From: Ornithinimicrobium flavum
GTDB taxonomy: Bacteria; Actinomycetota; Actinomycetes; Actinomycetales; Dermatophilaceae
Assembly: GCF_004526345.1 (NCBI RefSeq)
Contig: NZ_CP038213.1
Span: forward strand, 2,790,001 to 2,854,000
DNA length: 64,000 bases
Direction: 5' to 3'
The translations under genes were made by a program, and so were the position numbers. Each line of letters begins with the position of its first letter. Within the stretch, counting starts at the first letter, position 1. Below, piece by piece: positions 51,468 to 61,188 of this stretch. The notes beneath the pieces were generated by a model. The model searched no databases. It saw only the letters and a list, made by a program, of their open reading frames with translations, and was not told the DNA's origin.

Positions 51468-52001
51468 GTGGAGGCCGCAGGGCAGGGTCGGGCCATGGAG
51501 GGCGGGAAGAGGGGGCCGGAGGGGCGGTCGATGGCGGAGCTGGGGGTCGCGCGGGAGGTGGGGCTGGCGCTGCGCGCTCACAGGCGTGAGCGGGGGCAGA
51601 GTCAACGGGCGTACGCCGCGGCACGGCGGCTGAGCAGGGAGATGCTGGCCAGGGTCGAGGTCGATGCCGGGGCGGCGTCGCTCGAGACGGTCAGGGCACT
51701 GCTGGAGGGCACGGGGTATGAGGTGGCGGTCGTCCCGGTCGGTGTGGACCGACCCCTGCCGCAGTGGGACGACACGGACCTCAGGGCGAGGACCCGCTCG
51801 GGCAGCCGCTTCCCCGCCCACCGGACGGTGCGCGGGACGGACGGACCGCTGTGGTGGTGGTACCACGAGTACCTCGGCTCCCGGCCCTACCGGAAACCAC
51901 CGGACTGGACCGCGGAGGGCTTCACCCCGCCCGAGGGGACGCGCTACGGGAAGAGGCCGAGACCTCGCGAGGAGGGTGAGGGACCGCGCTGGCCCTACTG
52001 A
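51468..52001 (+). CDS. XRE-type helix-turn-helix protein with aromatic, basic C-terminus
   Basis: The N-terminal half fits an XRE HTH domain: EVGLALRAHRRERGQSQRAY, AAARRLSREMLARVEVDAGA and ASLETVRALLEGTGYEV, at about residues 24-86. After a short VAVVPVG strand the C-terminal 80 residues are Trp/Tyr/Arg/Pro-rich (PLWWWYHEYLGSRPYRKPPD) and end in PRWPY; no known domain is recognised there. Starts at 51468, 51495 and 51531 are all possible, and the last begins right at the HTH. No toxin-like partner is adjacent. Confidence 0.75.
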   Translation: MEAAGQGRAMEGGKRGPEGRSMAELGVAREVGLALRAHRRERGQSQRAYAAARRLSREMLARVEVDAGAASLETVRALLEGTGYEVAVVPVGVDRPLPQWDDTDLRARTRSGSRFPAHRTVRGTDGPLWWWYHEYLGSRPYRKPPDWTAEGFTPPEGTRYGKRPRPREEGEGPRWPY

Positions 52002-52073
52002 CGGTCCGCCGGGACCGCGCCGGCCTCCTGACCGTCCGGCAGGACTCCGCAATCCTCTCCGGGCCTGGCGCCG

Positions 52074-53272
<1,199 letters not shown>

Positions 53273-53276
<4 letters not shown>

Positions 53277-53683
53277 GCGCGGACCACGGCCTGGCAGCGA
53301 CCCAGGACCTTCTCGCCCCCGCACGACGCGGTGACCTCGATCGTCTGCGTCCCGGCCACCTCGTCCGTCTTCTTCACCACGCCCTCCACGTGCAGCTCGA
53401 CGACCGCACCCTCCGGGACCACCACCATGCCGGTGAAGCGGGTCGTGCAGGACAGGACACGACCGGGATCCCCCCCGACGTAGGCGGTGACGACGTCCAG
53501 CGCAGCGCCCATCGTCCACATCCCGTGCGCGATGACGTCCGGCAGCCCCACCGAGCGGGCGACCCCGGCGTCCTGGTGGATCGGGTTCTGGTCCCCCGAG
53601 GCGTTCGCGTAGGCGACCAGCCGGGCGCGGTCGACGGGAACGACCCTGGACAGGGCCCGCGGGTCGGTGACAGGACCGCTCAC
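53273..53683 (-). CDS. MaoC-like (R)-hydratase, HadB-type subunit
   Basis: This 136-aa single-hotdog protein carries the hydratase-2 motif ASGDQNPIHQDAGVARSVG followed by GLPDVIAHGMWTM, with the catalytic Asp and His. By analogy with mycobacterial HadAB, it is probably the catalytic subunit of a 3-hydroxyacyl dehydratase. It overlaps both neighbours by 4 bp. No HadC-type third subunit is encoded here. Confidence 0.85.
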
Positions 53684-54129
53684 GACCCCTCCCCCCTCAC
53701 GACGATGGTCGAGGTGACCGTGGTGACCGGTGCACCGTCGGCGTCGGTCAGCTCGACGCGCGTGCTCACCATGCCGTGACCTCCGGCCTCCCTGATGCGG
53801 TCGACGTGGAGCACCCCGGTGAGGACGTCTCCGGCGACGATCGGCCGGTGGTGGGTGAAGGCCTCCTCACCGTGCACGACCCGGGCGAAGTCGATCCCTG
53901 CCCCCGGGTCCCGGACCACCTGGGCCTCGCACTGCTGCGCCAGGCGCACGGCGAAGGTCGGGGGTGCGACGACGTCGGCATACCCCAGCTGCTGAGCCGC
54001 CCCCGCGTCCCGGTGGGCTGCGCTGGTCGAGCCGAGCGCGTCGGCGAAGGCGGCGATCTCCTCGCGGGTGACCCGGAAGGGGCCGGCCGGCGGGTACTCC
54101 CGCCCGGCGTAGTCAGGGTTGACGGGCAT
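53680..54129 (-). CDS. MaoC-family N-terminal-type dehydratase, HadA-type subunit (UPF0336-like)
   Basis: This 149-aa hotdog-fold protein begins MPVNPDYAGREYPPAGPFRV, followed by the FAS1-dehydratase-like REEIAAFADALGSTSAAHRD and VVAPPTFAVRL. It lacks the Asp/His hydratase pair of its neighbour, as expected for a substrate-binding HadA-type partner. Co-translation with the downstream hydratase is likely from the 4-bp overlap. The ATG at 54129 was chosen because the upstream frame runs into rpmG. Confidence 0.83.
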   Translation of the reverse strand: MPVNPDYAGREYPPAGPFRVTREEIAAFADALGSTSAAHRDAGAAQQLGYADVVAPPTFAVRLAQQCEAQVVRDPGAGIDFARVVHGEEAFTHHRPIVAGDVLTGVLHVDRIREAGGHGMVSTRVELTDADGAPVTTVTSTIVVRGEGS

Positions 54130-54166
54130 GCGCGTCAGCCTAGTGTCCGCCGCGGGGGTATGACGA

Positions 54167-54196
54167 AGGCCGCCACCCCGGCAAGGGTGACGGCCT
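54167..54196 (-). terminator. Terminator after rpmG
   Basis: AGGCCGCCACCC (54167-54178) faces GGGTGACGGCCT (54185-54196). The plus-strand C–A mismatch becomes G·U in minus-strand RNA. It lies 16 bp after the rpmG stop and resembles the rplQ terminator. Confidence 0.8.
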
Positions 54197-54212
54197 CGTA
54201 CGGAGACTGCGG

Positions 54213-54380
54213 TCAGCGGGTCTCGCGGTGCGCGGTGTGCTTGCCGCAGCTCGGGCAGAACTTCGCCATCTCGAGCCGGTCGGGGTTGTTCCGACGGTTC
54301 TTCTTGGTGATGTAGTTGCGCTCCTTGCACTCCGTGCACGCCAAGGTGATCTTGGGGCGGATGTCGGTGCTCTTGGCCAC
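54213..54380 (-). CDS. rpmG: 50S ribosomal protein L33
   Basis: This 55-aa zinc-ribbon form of L33 has Cys15/Cys18 (CTEC) and Cys42/Cys45 (CPSC). The GTG at 54380 starts [20 protein letters not shown]; the longer frame to 54458 would run into tRNA-Met. It is grouped with tRNA-Thr and tRNA-Met upstream and HadA/HadB-like genes downstream, a grouping also known near secE–nusG in mycobacteria. Confidence 0.96.
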   Translation of the reverse strand: MAKSTDIRPKITLACTECKERNYITKKNRRNNPDRLEMAKFCPSCGKHTAHRETR

Positions 54381-54425
54381 GGTGCAACCTGCTCTCGAAA
54401 CGTCGGTGTGGTGCTGTCGGGGTGG

Positions 54426-54499
54426 TAGCGGGAGCGGGGCTCGATCCCGCGACCTCACGATTATGAGTCGTGCGCTCTAACCAGCTGAGCTATCCCGCC
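54426..54499 (-). tRNA. tRNA-Met, elongator type (anticodon CAT)
   Basis: The 74-nt gene has acceptor GGCGGGA/TCCCGCT (one G·U), the D arm TAGCTCAGCTGGTTAGAGC, an anticodon stem-loop ACGACTCATAATCGT and the T arm GGATCGAGCCC. It lacks the C1:A72 mismatch and three G:C anticodon pairs of the initiator. A CAU tRNA could also be Ile2, but the stems look Met-like. Confidence 0.92.
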
Positions 54500-54532
54500 T
54501 CGGGAGGCGACCCGGGAGGGCCTGCCTGCCAG

Positions 54533-54605
54533 AGCCCCCAAACGGAATCGAACCGTTGACCTTCTCCTTACCATGGAGACGCTCTACCGACTGAGCTATA
54601 GGGGC
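54533..54605 (-). tRNA. tRNA-Thr (anticodon GGT)
   Basis: The 73-nt gene has acceptor GCCCCTA/TGGGGGC, the D arm TAGCTCAGTCGGTAGAGCG, an anticodon loop ATGGTAA within TCTCC/GGAGA and the T arm CGGTTCGATTCCG. CCA is not encoded. It is transcribed towards tRNA-Met, 33 bp away, and probably with it. Confidence 0.95.
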
Positions 54606-54710
54606 GGGCTGTGAATCCTGCCGGGCCGGGGCCCGCAGGCAGCGAGAAGCAACTTTACACGGGCCTGCGCACGGTCTCCAAATCGGTGACGGAGGCCTGC
54701 CGGAGGCGGC

Positions 54711-55634
54711 TCATCGGGCGTCCACCCGCATCGTCATGTGGACCTTCGCACCGTCCCGGGACGTGACCGCGAGAGCACCTCCACCCTGGTCCAGGTGACC
54801 CCGCAGCACGACGGTGGAGGGCAGCAGCACGGGCTTGACGAACTGCGCGTCCAGCGTGAACGCCGCGGGGAGACGGGGCTGGACCGCGGCGAGCGCCCGG
54901 GCGTGGGTCCACATCCCGTGCGCGATGGCGCGGGGGAAGCCGAGGGCCTTGGCGGTGACGCCGGTGAGGTGGATGGGGTTGGCGTCCCCCGACACCCTGG
55001 CGTAGCGCCGGCCGAGGTCCTTGGGGAGCCGCCAGGTGGCGAGCTCGGTGACCGGGAGCGGGGGTGCGTCCACCTCGACGAGAGCGCCGGGACGCCCGGC
55101 CTGCCGCTCCTCCCCGGGGCCGGCCTCGTCCACGACGCCGGCACCGGCCTCGCCCGACGGGCCCCGCACGAGGTAGGTGGACTGTCCGGTCCAGACGACC
55201 TCCTCACCCACCCGCGCCTCGCCGTGCAGCTCCACCGTGGAGCCCTTGCGGTGGGGGGCCAGGTGGTCCGCCCAGGTGGACAGGGTCAGCTCCTCCCCCA
55301 CGCCGACCGGACGGTGCTGGGTCATGACGTTGGCCACGTGCACCATCCCGACCATGGGGAAGGGGAAGTCCCTGGCCGCCATGAGCTCGACCTGCAGGGG
55401 GAAGGTCAGGACGTGAAGCCAGGTGGCGGGCAGCCGGTCGGACAGCACCCCGCCCGTGACCTCGGCGTAGGCAGCCAGGCGGCCCACGTCCTGCTCGACC
55501 CCGCGCAGCATGAGCCGTCGCTGCGGGAGATGTCCCCGGGCACCGGCTCGCCCACGGCTGGTGACGACCGCCCTCGCCAGGAGCGGGGCGATGCTCGGCG
55601 GGGCGTCCAGCAGCCGGACCTCGAGGTCGTCCAT
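54711..55634 (-). CDS. Double-hotdog MaoC-family hydratase (HtdX-like)
   Basis: This 307-aa protein has two hotdog-like domains. The N-terminal one (about 50-165) includes WLHVLTFPLQVELMAARDFP, and the C-terminal one carries the hydratase-2 motif RVSGDANPIHLTGVTAKALG and FPRAIAHGMWTHA with Asp and His. The gene follows a FabG4-like reductase and a thiolase, the same order as fadA2–fabG4–htdX in Mycobacterium tuberculosis. 3-Hydroxyacyl-thioester dehydration is therefore likely. Its start lies 2 bp after the fabG stop. Confidence 0.85.
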   Translation of the reverse strand: MDDLEVRLLDAPPSIAPLLARAVVTSRGRAGARGHLPQRRLMLRGVEQDVGRLAAYAEVTGGVLSDRLPATWLHVLTFPLQVELMAARDFPFPMVGMVHVANVMTQHRPVGVGEELTLSTWADHLAPHRKGSTVELHGEARVGEEVVWTGQSTYLVRGPSGEAGAGVVDEAGPGEERQAGRPGALVEVDAPPLPVTELATWRLPKDLGRRYARVSGDANPIHLTGVTAKALGFPRAIAHGMWTHARALAAVQPRLPAAFTLDAQFVKPVLLPSTVVLRGHLDQGGGALAVTSRDGAKVHMTMRVDAR

Positions 55635-55636
55635 CC

Positions 55637-57058
55637 TCACGCCCCCAGCTGGGACTGGCCGCACACGCGCAGCACCTGCCCGGTGACGGCCGCCGAGGCG
55701 GGCTCGGCGAGGTAGGCGATGGTCTCGGCCACGTCGACGGGACGGCCGCCCTGCTGCAGGGAGTTGATCCGGCGCCCGACCTCGCGGGTCGCCAGCGGGA
55801 TCCTGGCCGTCATCTCCGTCTCGATGAAGCCCGGCGCCACGGCGTTGACGGTGATGCCCCGCTCCGCCAGGCGGGGGTCGGCACCCATCGCACGCACCAA
55901 GCCGATGACGCCGGCCTTGGAGGCCGCGTAGTTGGTCTGGCCGCGGTTGCCGGCGATCCCGGAGGTGGAGGCGACGCCGACGATGCGTCCTGCCTCGTCC
56001 AGCCCACCGGGGAGCGCCGGGTCGAGGAGGACCTCGTTGATCCGGATCTGCGCGGCGAGGTTGACCTCGAGCACGCTGCCCCACCGCTCCTCGTCGGTGT
56101 TGGCGAGGAGCTTGTCGCGGGTGATCCCGGCGTTGTGCACGATCGTGTGAATGCGGCCGGCGTCGCCGAACCGCTGGGCGACATGAGCCGCGATCCGGCG
56201 GCCGGCGTCCGGCGTGGTGATGTCGAGCTGCAGGGCGGTGCCACCGATCCGGTTGGCGACCCTGGCCAGGCCCTCACCCGCGGCGGGGACGTCGACGGCG
56301 ACCACGAGGGCACCGTCCCGGGCGAAGGTCTCGGCGATCGCCGCGCCGATGCCACGGCCGGCCCCGGTGACCACGACGACCTGACCCTCGAAGGGTCGGG
56401 CGTTGCCGATCTCGACGACCCGGGCGGGGTCGGCGTGCCCCACGTGCAGCACCTGGCCGGACACGTAGGCCGAGCGGCCCTCCAGCAGGAAAGACAACGT
56501 CGAGGCGAGGTCCGTCGCCGTGGTCGGCTCCTCGGTCAGCAGGTCGACCCGCACGAGGTTGGCGGTGGCGCCGGCGCGCAGCTCCTTGCCGACGCTGCGG
56601 ACGATCCCCTCCAGGGCCTGCTGGGTCGCGACGGCCGTGGGAGCGCCGGCGGTCTCCGGCTCCACCCCGACGACGACGACCCGCCCGGACGGCTCGAGCC
56701 CCTTCATGGCGGGGCGCAGCAGGCCGCGCACGGTCTCCAGGTCGGCCACGGACGTGACCTGGGTGGCGTCCACCAGGAGCGCACCGATCTTCCCGGGGTA
56801 CGGCGTGGGCACCTCCCTGGTGCGTCCCTTGTCGTCGGTCTGCGTCGTGCGGGTCTCCGGCGTGTCGACGAGGGCGTCCTCCGGCTGCACCCCGAGGAGC
56901 TCCAGGGAGCTCCGGACGAGGGAGGAGGTGCCGCCGGCGAGCCCGAGGACGACGGGGCCCGCGGGCAGCTCGCGTCCCCGGCGCAGGCGCGTGGCCTGCG
57001 GGACGCCGAGCTGCTTGGCGAGGGGGTTGGTGGTCAGCAGCTGCACGAGGTCGGCCAT
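55637..57058 (-). CDS. fabG: 3-oxoacyl-ACP/CoA reductase, high-molecular-weight FabG4 type
   Basis: This is a 473-aa two-domain short-chain reductase. Residues 1-215 form a flavodoxin-like domain typical of FabG4. The SDR domain starts QVVVVTGAGRGIG (TGAGRGIG at 231-238), with NAG at 309-311 and Tyr377/Lys381 in NYAASKAG. Standard FabG is about 245 aa, so this is the long class. It would reduce 3-oxoacyl thioesters, with NADH preferred in known FabG4 enzymes. It is encoded between the thiolase (2-bp gap) and the hydratase. Confidence 0.92.
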   Translation of the reverse strand: MADLVQLLTTNPLAKQLGVPQATRLRRGRELPAGPVVLGLAGGTSSLVRSSLELLGVQPEDALVDTPETRTTQTDDKGRTREVPTPYPGKIGALLVDATQVTSVADLETVRGLLRPAMKGLEPSGRVVVVGVEPETAGAPTAVATQQALEGIVRSVGKELRAGATANLVRVDLLTEEPTTATDLASTLSFLLEGRSAYVSGQVLHVGHADPARVVEIGNARPFEGQVVVVTGAGRGIGAAIAETFARDGALVVAVDVPAAGEGLARVANRIGGTALQLDITTPDAGRRIAAHVAQRFGDAGRIHTIVHNAGITRDKLLANTDEERWGSVLEVNLAAQIRINEVLLDPALPGGLDEAGRIVGVASTSGIAGNRGQTNYAASKAGVIGLVRAMGADPRLAERGITVNAVAPGFIETEMTARIPLATREVGRRINSLQQGGRPVDVAETIAYLAEPASAAVTGQVLRVCGQSQLGA

Positions 57059-57060
57059 GG

Positions 57061-58350
57061 TCAGCACCCTTCCAGGATCGCGACGACACCCTGGCCGCCG
57101 GCGGCGCAGATGGACACCAGGCCACGGGAGCCGGGGCCCTTCTGGGACAGCATCTTGGCCAGACCCGCCACGATCCGGCCGCCGGTCGCGGCGAACGGGT
57201 GGCCGGCGGCCAGCGAGGAGCCGTGCACGTTGAGCCGGTCGCGGTCGACGGCGCCCAGCGGGGCGTCCAGTCCGAGCCGGTCGCGGCAGAACTCCTCCGA
57301 CTCCCAGGCGGCCAGCGTGGCCAGCACGGTGGAGGCGAAGGCCTCGTGGATCTCGTAGTAGTCGAAGTCCTGCAGGGTCAGGCCCTGCCGGGCCAGGAGC
57401 CGGGGCACGGCATACGCGGGCGCCATGAGCAGCCCCTCCTCCCCGGAGACGTAGTCGACGGCGGCGACCTCGGCGTCCACGAGGCGGGCCAGGACCGGCA
57501 GCGAACGTTCCTGCGCCCACTCGCGGGAGGACAGGAGCACGAGGGCGGCGCCGTCCGACAGCGGGGTGGAGTTGCCGGCCGTCATCGTGGCGCCCTCCCC
57601 GGTGCCGAAGACCGGCTTCAGGGTGGCGAGCTTCTCGACGGAGGTGTCGGCGCGCAGCCCCTGGTCGCGGGAGAGCTTGAGGAACCCGGTGGCGAGGTCG
57701 TCGAAGAAGCCGGAGTCCCACGCGCGGGCCAGGTTGTGGTGGCTGGCGGCGGCCAGCTCGTCCTGCGCCTCACGGGTGATGCCCCACTCCCGGGCGGTCC
57801 GGGCCTGGTGCTCGCCCATCGACAGGCCCGTCCGCGGCTCGGAGTTGCGCGGCGTCTCCGGCGCGAGGTCACCGGGGCGGATGCCGGCGAGCGCCTTGAC
57901 CCGCTGCATCGGGGTCTTCGCCGAGCTCGCCCGCAACAACGCCTTGCGCAGCCCCTCGCCCACGGCGATCGGGGCGTCGCTGGCGGAGTCCACACCCCCC
58001 GCGATGCCGGAGTCGATCTGGCCCAGGCGGATCTTGTGCGACACCTGGATGACGGTCTCCAGCCCGGTCCCGCAGGCCTGCTGCAGGTCGTAGGCGGGGG
58101 TGGTCGGGGCCAGCGCCGAGCCCAGGACCGCCTCGCGGGTGAGGTTGAAGTCGCGGGAGTGCTTGAGGACGGCACCGGCGGCGACCTCCCCGACCTGCTC
58201 ACCGGCCAGCCCGAAGCGCGCGACGAGCCCGTCCAGGGCCGCCGTCAGCATCGACTGGTTGGAGGCCGAGGCGTACGCCCCGCCCGCCTTGCCGAAGGGG
58301 ATGCGGTTGCCGCCCACGATGACGGCGTCGCGCAGGGTCTGGTCGGACAT
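57061..58350 (-). CDS. Acetyl-CoA C-acyltransferase (thiolase, FadA2/FadI type)
   Basis: This 429-aa thiolase would cleave or form 3-oxoacyl-CoA. The nucleophile is Cys93 in QQACGTGLE. NIHEAF-type EIHEAFAST, AAGHPFAATGGR and the second cysteine in VSICAAGGQG complete the active site. The ATG at 58350 (MSDQTLRDAVIVGGNRIPFG) was chosen, because the upstream frame to 58431 crosses the promoter region. It heads the minus-strand operon and is divergent from tetR. Confidence 0.93.
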   Translation of the reverse strand: MSDQTLRDAVIVGGNRIPFGKAGGAYASASNQSMLTAALDGLVARFGLAGEQVGEVAAGAVLKHSRDFNLTREAVLGSALAPTTPAYDLQQACGTGLETVIQVSHKIRLGQIDSGIAGGVDSASDAPIAVGEGLRKALLRASSAKTPMQRVKALAGIRPGDLAPETPRNSEPRTGLSMGEHQARTAREWGITREAQDELAAASHHNLARAWDSGFFDDLATGFLKLSRDQGLRADTSVEKLATLKPVFGTGEGATMTAGNSTPLSDGAALVLLSSREWAQERSLPVLARLVDAEVAAVDYVSGEEGLLMAPAYAVPRLLARQGLTLQDFDYYEIHEAFASTVLATLAAWESEEFCRDRLGLDAPLGAVDRDRLNVHGSSLAAGHPFAATGGRIVAGLAKMLSQKGPGSRGLVSICAAGGQGVVAILEGC

Positions 58351-58423
58351 GGCTCTCCTGGAGGGTCGCTGCGGGGGTCCGGGGACTCGGACGGGTATCC
58401 GTACCGACTGTAGCCGATACGAC

Positions 58424-58438
58424 GAGTACACGGTACTC
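58424..58438 (+). promoter_or_regulatory. Inverted repeat between thiolase and tetR genes (candidate TetR operator)
   Basis: GAGTAC-ACG-GTACTC is a perfect palindrome that ends 8 bp before the tetR ATG and overlaps a TACTCT hexamer (58434-58439) that could be the tetR -10. It is well placed for autoregulation and control of the divergent operon. Confidence 0.55.
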
Positions 58439-58446
58439 TGGCGGGC

Positions 58447-59166
58447 ATGAGCTCACCGTGCCAGGCCGCAGCCGGCTGCCGAACGGCGCTCGCGACGGGC
58501 GTGACGCCCGCTGGGAGGCGCACCGCACCAAGCGCCGTCGCCAGCTGGTCGAGGCCGCGCTCAAGGCGATTCAGCGCCACGGCGCCGGTGTCGGCATGGA
58601 CGAGGTCGCCGCCACGGCCGGCACCAGCAAGACGGTCCTCTACCGTCACCTGGGCGACCGGGCGGGCCTCTACCGGGCGGTCGTCGAGGCCGTGGACGAG
58701 ACGATCCTCGCCGACCTCGCCGCCGCGCGGGCCAGCGGCGACGACGTCGTGAGCGGATCGCGGCCATGGTGCGCTCCTACCTGTTCATGGTCGAGCGCGA
58801 CCCGGAGATCTACCGCTTCGTCATGACGCGGCCGCTGGAGACCACGGAGTTCGACCCCAACGACCGGTCGGTGAGCTCACCGGCCGGATCGGCGAGCAGC
58901 TGACCGAGGTCGTGCGTGAGCATCTGGTCGCCGAGGGCCGGACCCACGAGGCCGACCTGCTGGCCCCGGTCTGGGCGCACGGCATCGTCGGGCTGGTCCG
59001 GGCCGCCGCCGACCACTGGCTGCTCACCAACGGGACCACCCGTGCGGGCCACGAGCCCTCGGTCGACGACGTCACCCGGGCCGTCGTCGCCCTCATCCGC
59101 CCGGCACTGGCCGGGCCCGTGCCCACCTACCCGATCACCCCACGCGAACCAGGAGAGCGCCGATGA
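58447..59166 (+). CDS. TetR-family transcriptional regulator (frameshifted in this sequence)
   Basis: The N-terminal HTH is clear: RRRQLVEAALKAIQRHGAGV, GMDEVAATAGTSKTVLYRHL and GDRAGLYRAVVEAVDETILA. Two single bases are missing: one at about 58750 (after GDDVV, before ERIAAMVRSYLFMVERDPEI) and one at about 58865 (before VGELTGRIGEQL). The last frame runs VREHLVAEGRTHEADLLAPV to TGA 59166. The HTH frame could start at GTG 58458. The ATG at 58447 fits if one more base is lost just after it, and would suit the hexamer upstream. It probably controls the adjacent fatty-acid genes. The corrected length is about 240 aa. Confidence 0.85.
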
Positions 59167-61184
59167 CGACGACCTGCCGTCCGACCGCGACCACGAGGTG
59201 CGGGCCACCGCGGCCCCCACCGTTCCCCAGGAGGAGGTGAGCGAGCTGGGTGCCGCCCTGCGGCATACCCTCGACGGCACCTGGCGGGAGGTGCGCGAGA
59301 GCTACCGCGCCGAGCTCGACCCGGCCTTCACCCACCGACCGGTCGGCCAGGGGCTGCAGGAGGCCCGGGCGTGGACCGACGCGCGGCTGGCCGAGCTCGC
59401 CGCGCTGGGGTACGCCTCCAGCGGCTTCCGGAGGCGTTCGGAGGCCTCGGTGACACGGGGCGCTCCATCGTCGACTTTGAGCAGTCGGCCCTGTGCGACC
59501 TGTCGGTGACCGTCAAGAGCGGCGTCCACTTCGGGCTCTTCGCGCGGGCGGTCCTCTACCTCGGGACGGAGTCCCACCACGAGCGGTTCCTGCCCGGCGT
59601 CATCGACCTCACGCTCCCCGGCTGCTACGCCATGACCGAGCTGGGCCACGGCTCCGACGTCGCATCCCTGGAGACGACCCTGACCTACGACGCCGCCACC
59701 GACGAGATCGTGGTCCACTCCCCCACCCCCAGCTCCACCAAGGCCTACATCGCGGCGCGGCCCAGACCGCCCGGATGGCCTCCGTCTTCGGCCAGCTCGT
59801 CGTCGACGGGGTCGGTCACGGGGTGCACTGCGTCCTCGTGCCCGTGCGCGACGAGGCCGGCCGGGTGCTGCCCGGTGTGACGATCGAGGACCACGGGCCC
59901 AAGGGTGGTCTGGCCGGCGTCGACAACGGCATGATCCGCTTCGACCAGGTGCGGGTCGGTCGCGACATGCTGCTCAACCGCTACGCGGACATCGACGACG
60001 AGGGCCGCTACGTCTCGGCGATCGAGAGCGACAGCCGGCGCTTCTTCACCATGCTCGGCGCGCTGGTGCGCGGCCGCATCTGCGTGGGCGGGGGCGCGTC
60101 GATGGCCACCCGCAAGGCGGTGAGCATCGCCACCCGGTATGCCCTCCGCCGCCGCCAGTTCGCGGCGCCCGGCCAGGACGCCGGCGAGGTGGTGCTCCTG
60201 GACTACCTCGCCCACCAGCGCAAGCTGCTCCCGGCCATGGCCACCCTCTACGCCTTCGGCGCGGCGCAGGACGAGATCACCGTGCGCGTCGCCGAGCTGT
60301 CGGCGACCGCGGACGCGCCGGTCGAGGACGTGCGGGAGCTGGAGACCCGCGCCGCCGGGCTCAAGGCGGTCCAGACCCGCTTCGCCAACGACACCATCCA
60401 GGTCTGCCGCGAGGCGTGCGGCGGGGCGGGGTACATGGCCGAGAACGGCCTGACCCTGCTGCGCCAGGACGCCGACGTCTTCGCGACCTTCGAGGGCGAC
60501 AACACCGTGCTTCTGCAGCTGGTCGCCAAGGGGCTGCTGACGTCCTACAAGGAGCTCTTCGGCGACCTCGACTGGCGCGGCATGGTGCAGTTCGCCGCCC
60601 GCAGCTTCGGCGGCACGGTGCTCGAGCGGACCAACGCCCGCCCCCTCGTCGACCGGCTGGTCGCCGCCGCGGCACGCCGGCCGGAGTCGGAGACCCTGCT
60701 GGACCGCGGGTGGCAGCTGGCCATGTTCCAGGAGCGGGAGCGGCACGTGCTCGAGACCCTGGCCGGGCGCCTGCGCAAGGCCGGCCGCGGCGGTGCCACC
60801 GAGGCCTTCGACACCTTCAACGCCGCCCAGGACCACGTCCTGGCCGCCGCCCGCACCCACATCGACCGGATGGTGCTCGAGGCCTTCGTCGGGATGGTCG
60901 ACGGCTGCCGGGACGAGGAGGCCCGGGTCGTGCTCGACCGGCTCTGCGACCTCTACGCCCTGACGGTCATCGAGGCGGACTCCGGCTGGTTCCAGCAGCA
61001 CAACCGGATCAACTCGGCCCGGCTCAAGCACGTCCACCGGGCGATCAACGACCTGTGCCGCCAGCTGCGGCCCGACGCCCTCGCGCTGGTGGAGGGTCTG
61101 GGCGTGCCGGAGGCCTGGTTGGGCTCGAGCATGCTGGCGGAGCAGGAGATCGACCGGTGGACGCCTGGGGCGCGCACCGCCTGA
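59163..61184 (+). CDS. Acyl-CoA oxidase / acyl-CoA dehydrogenase family protein (frameshifted in this sequence)
   Basis: This FAD enzyme would oxidise acyl-CoA to enoyl-CoA. The start ATG 59163 overlaps the tetR stop (ATGA) and follows AGGAGAG. One base each is missing near 59173, 59430 (before [12 protein letters not shown]) and 59755 (inside [14 protein letters not shown]). After 59760 the frame is clean. Features include [40 protein letters not shown] and [18 protein letters not shown], whose Glu matches the acyl-CoA oxidase catalytic base. The corrected length of about 674 aa suits acyl-CoA oxidases rather than the 380-aa dehydrogenases. Whether O2 or an electron-transfer flavoprotein is the acceptor cannot be told. 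Confidence 0.88.
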
Positions 61185-61188
61185 GCGG

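Noticed and set aside
51468..52001. Antitoxin of a toxin–antitoxin pair
   Set aside because: No small partner gene lies on either side, and the C-terminal part does not resemble known toxin domains.
51351..52052. Minus-strand frame of 233 codons opposite the XRE gene
   Set aside because: It is Arg/Pro-rich and passes through the 22-bp palindrome. The plus-strand frame has a recognisable HTH, so this one is a shadow.
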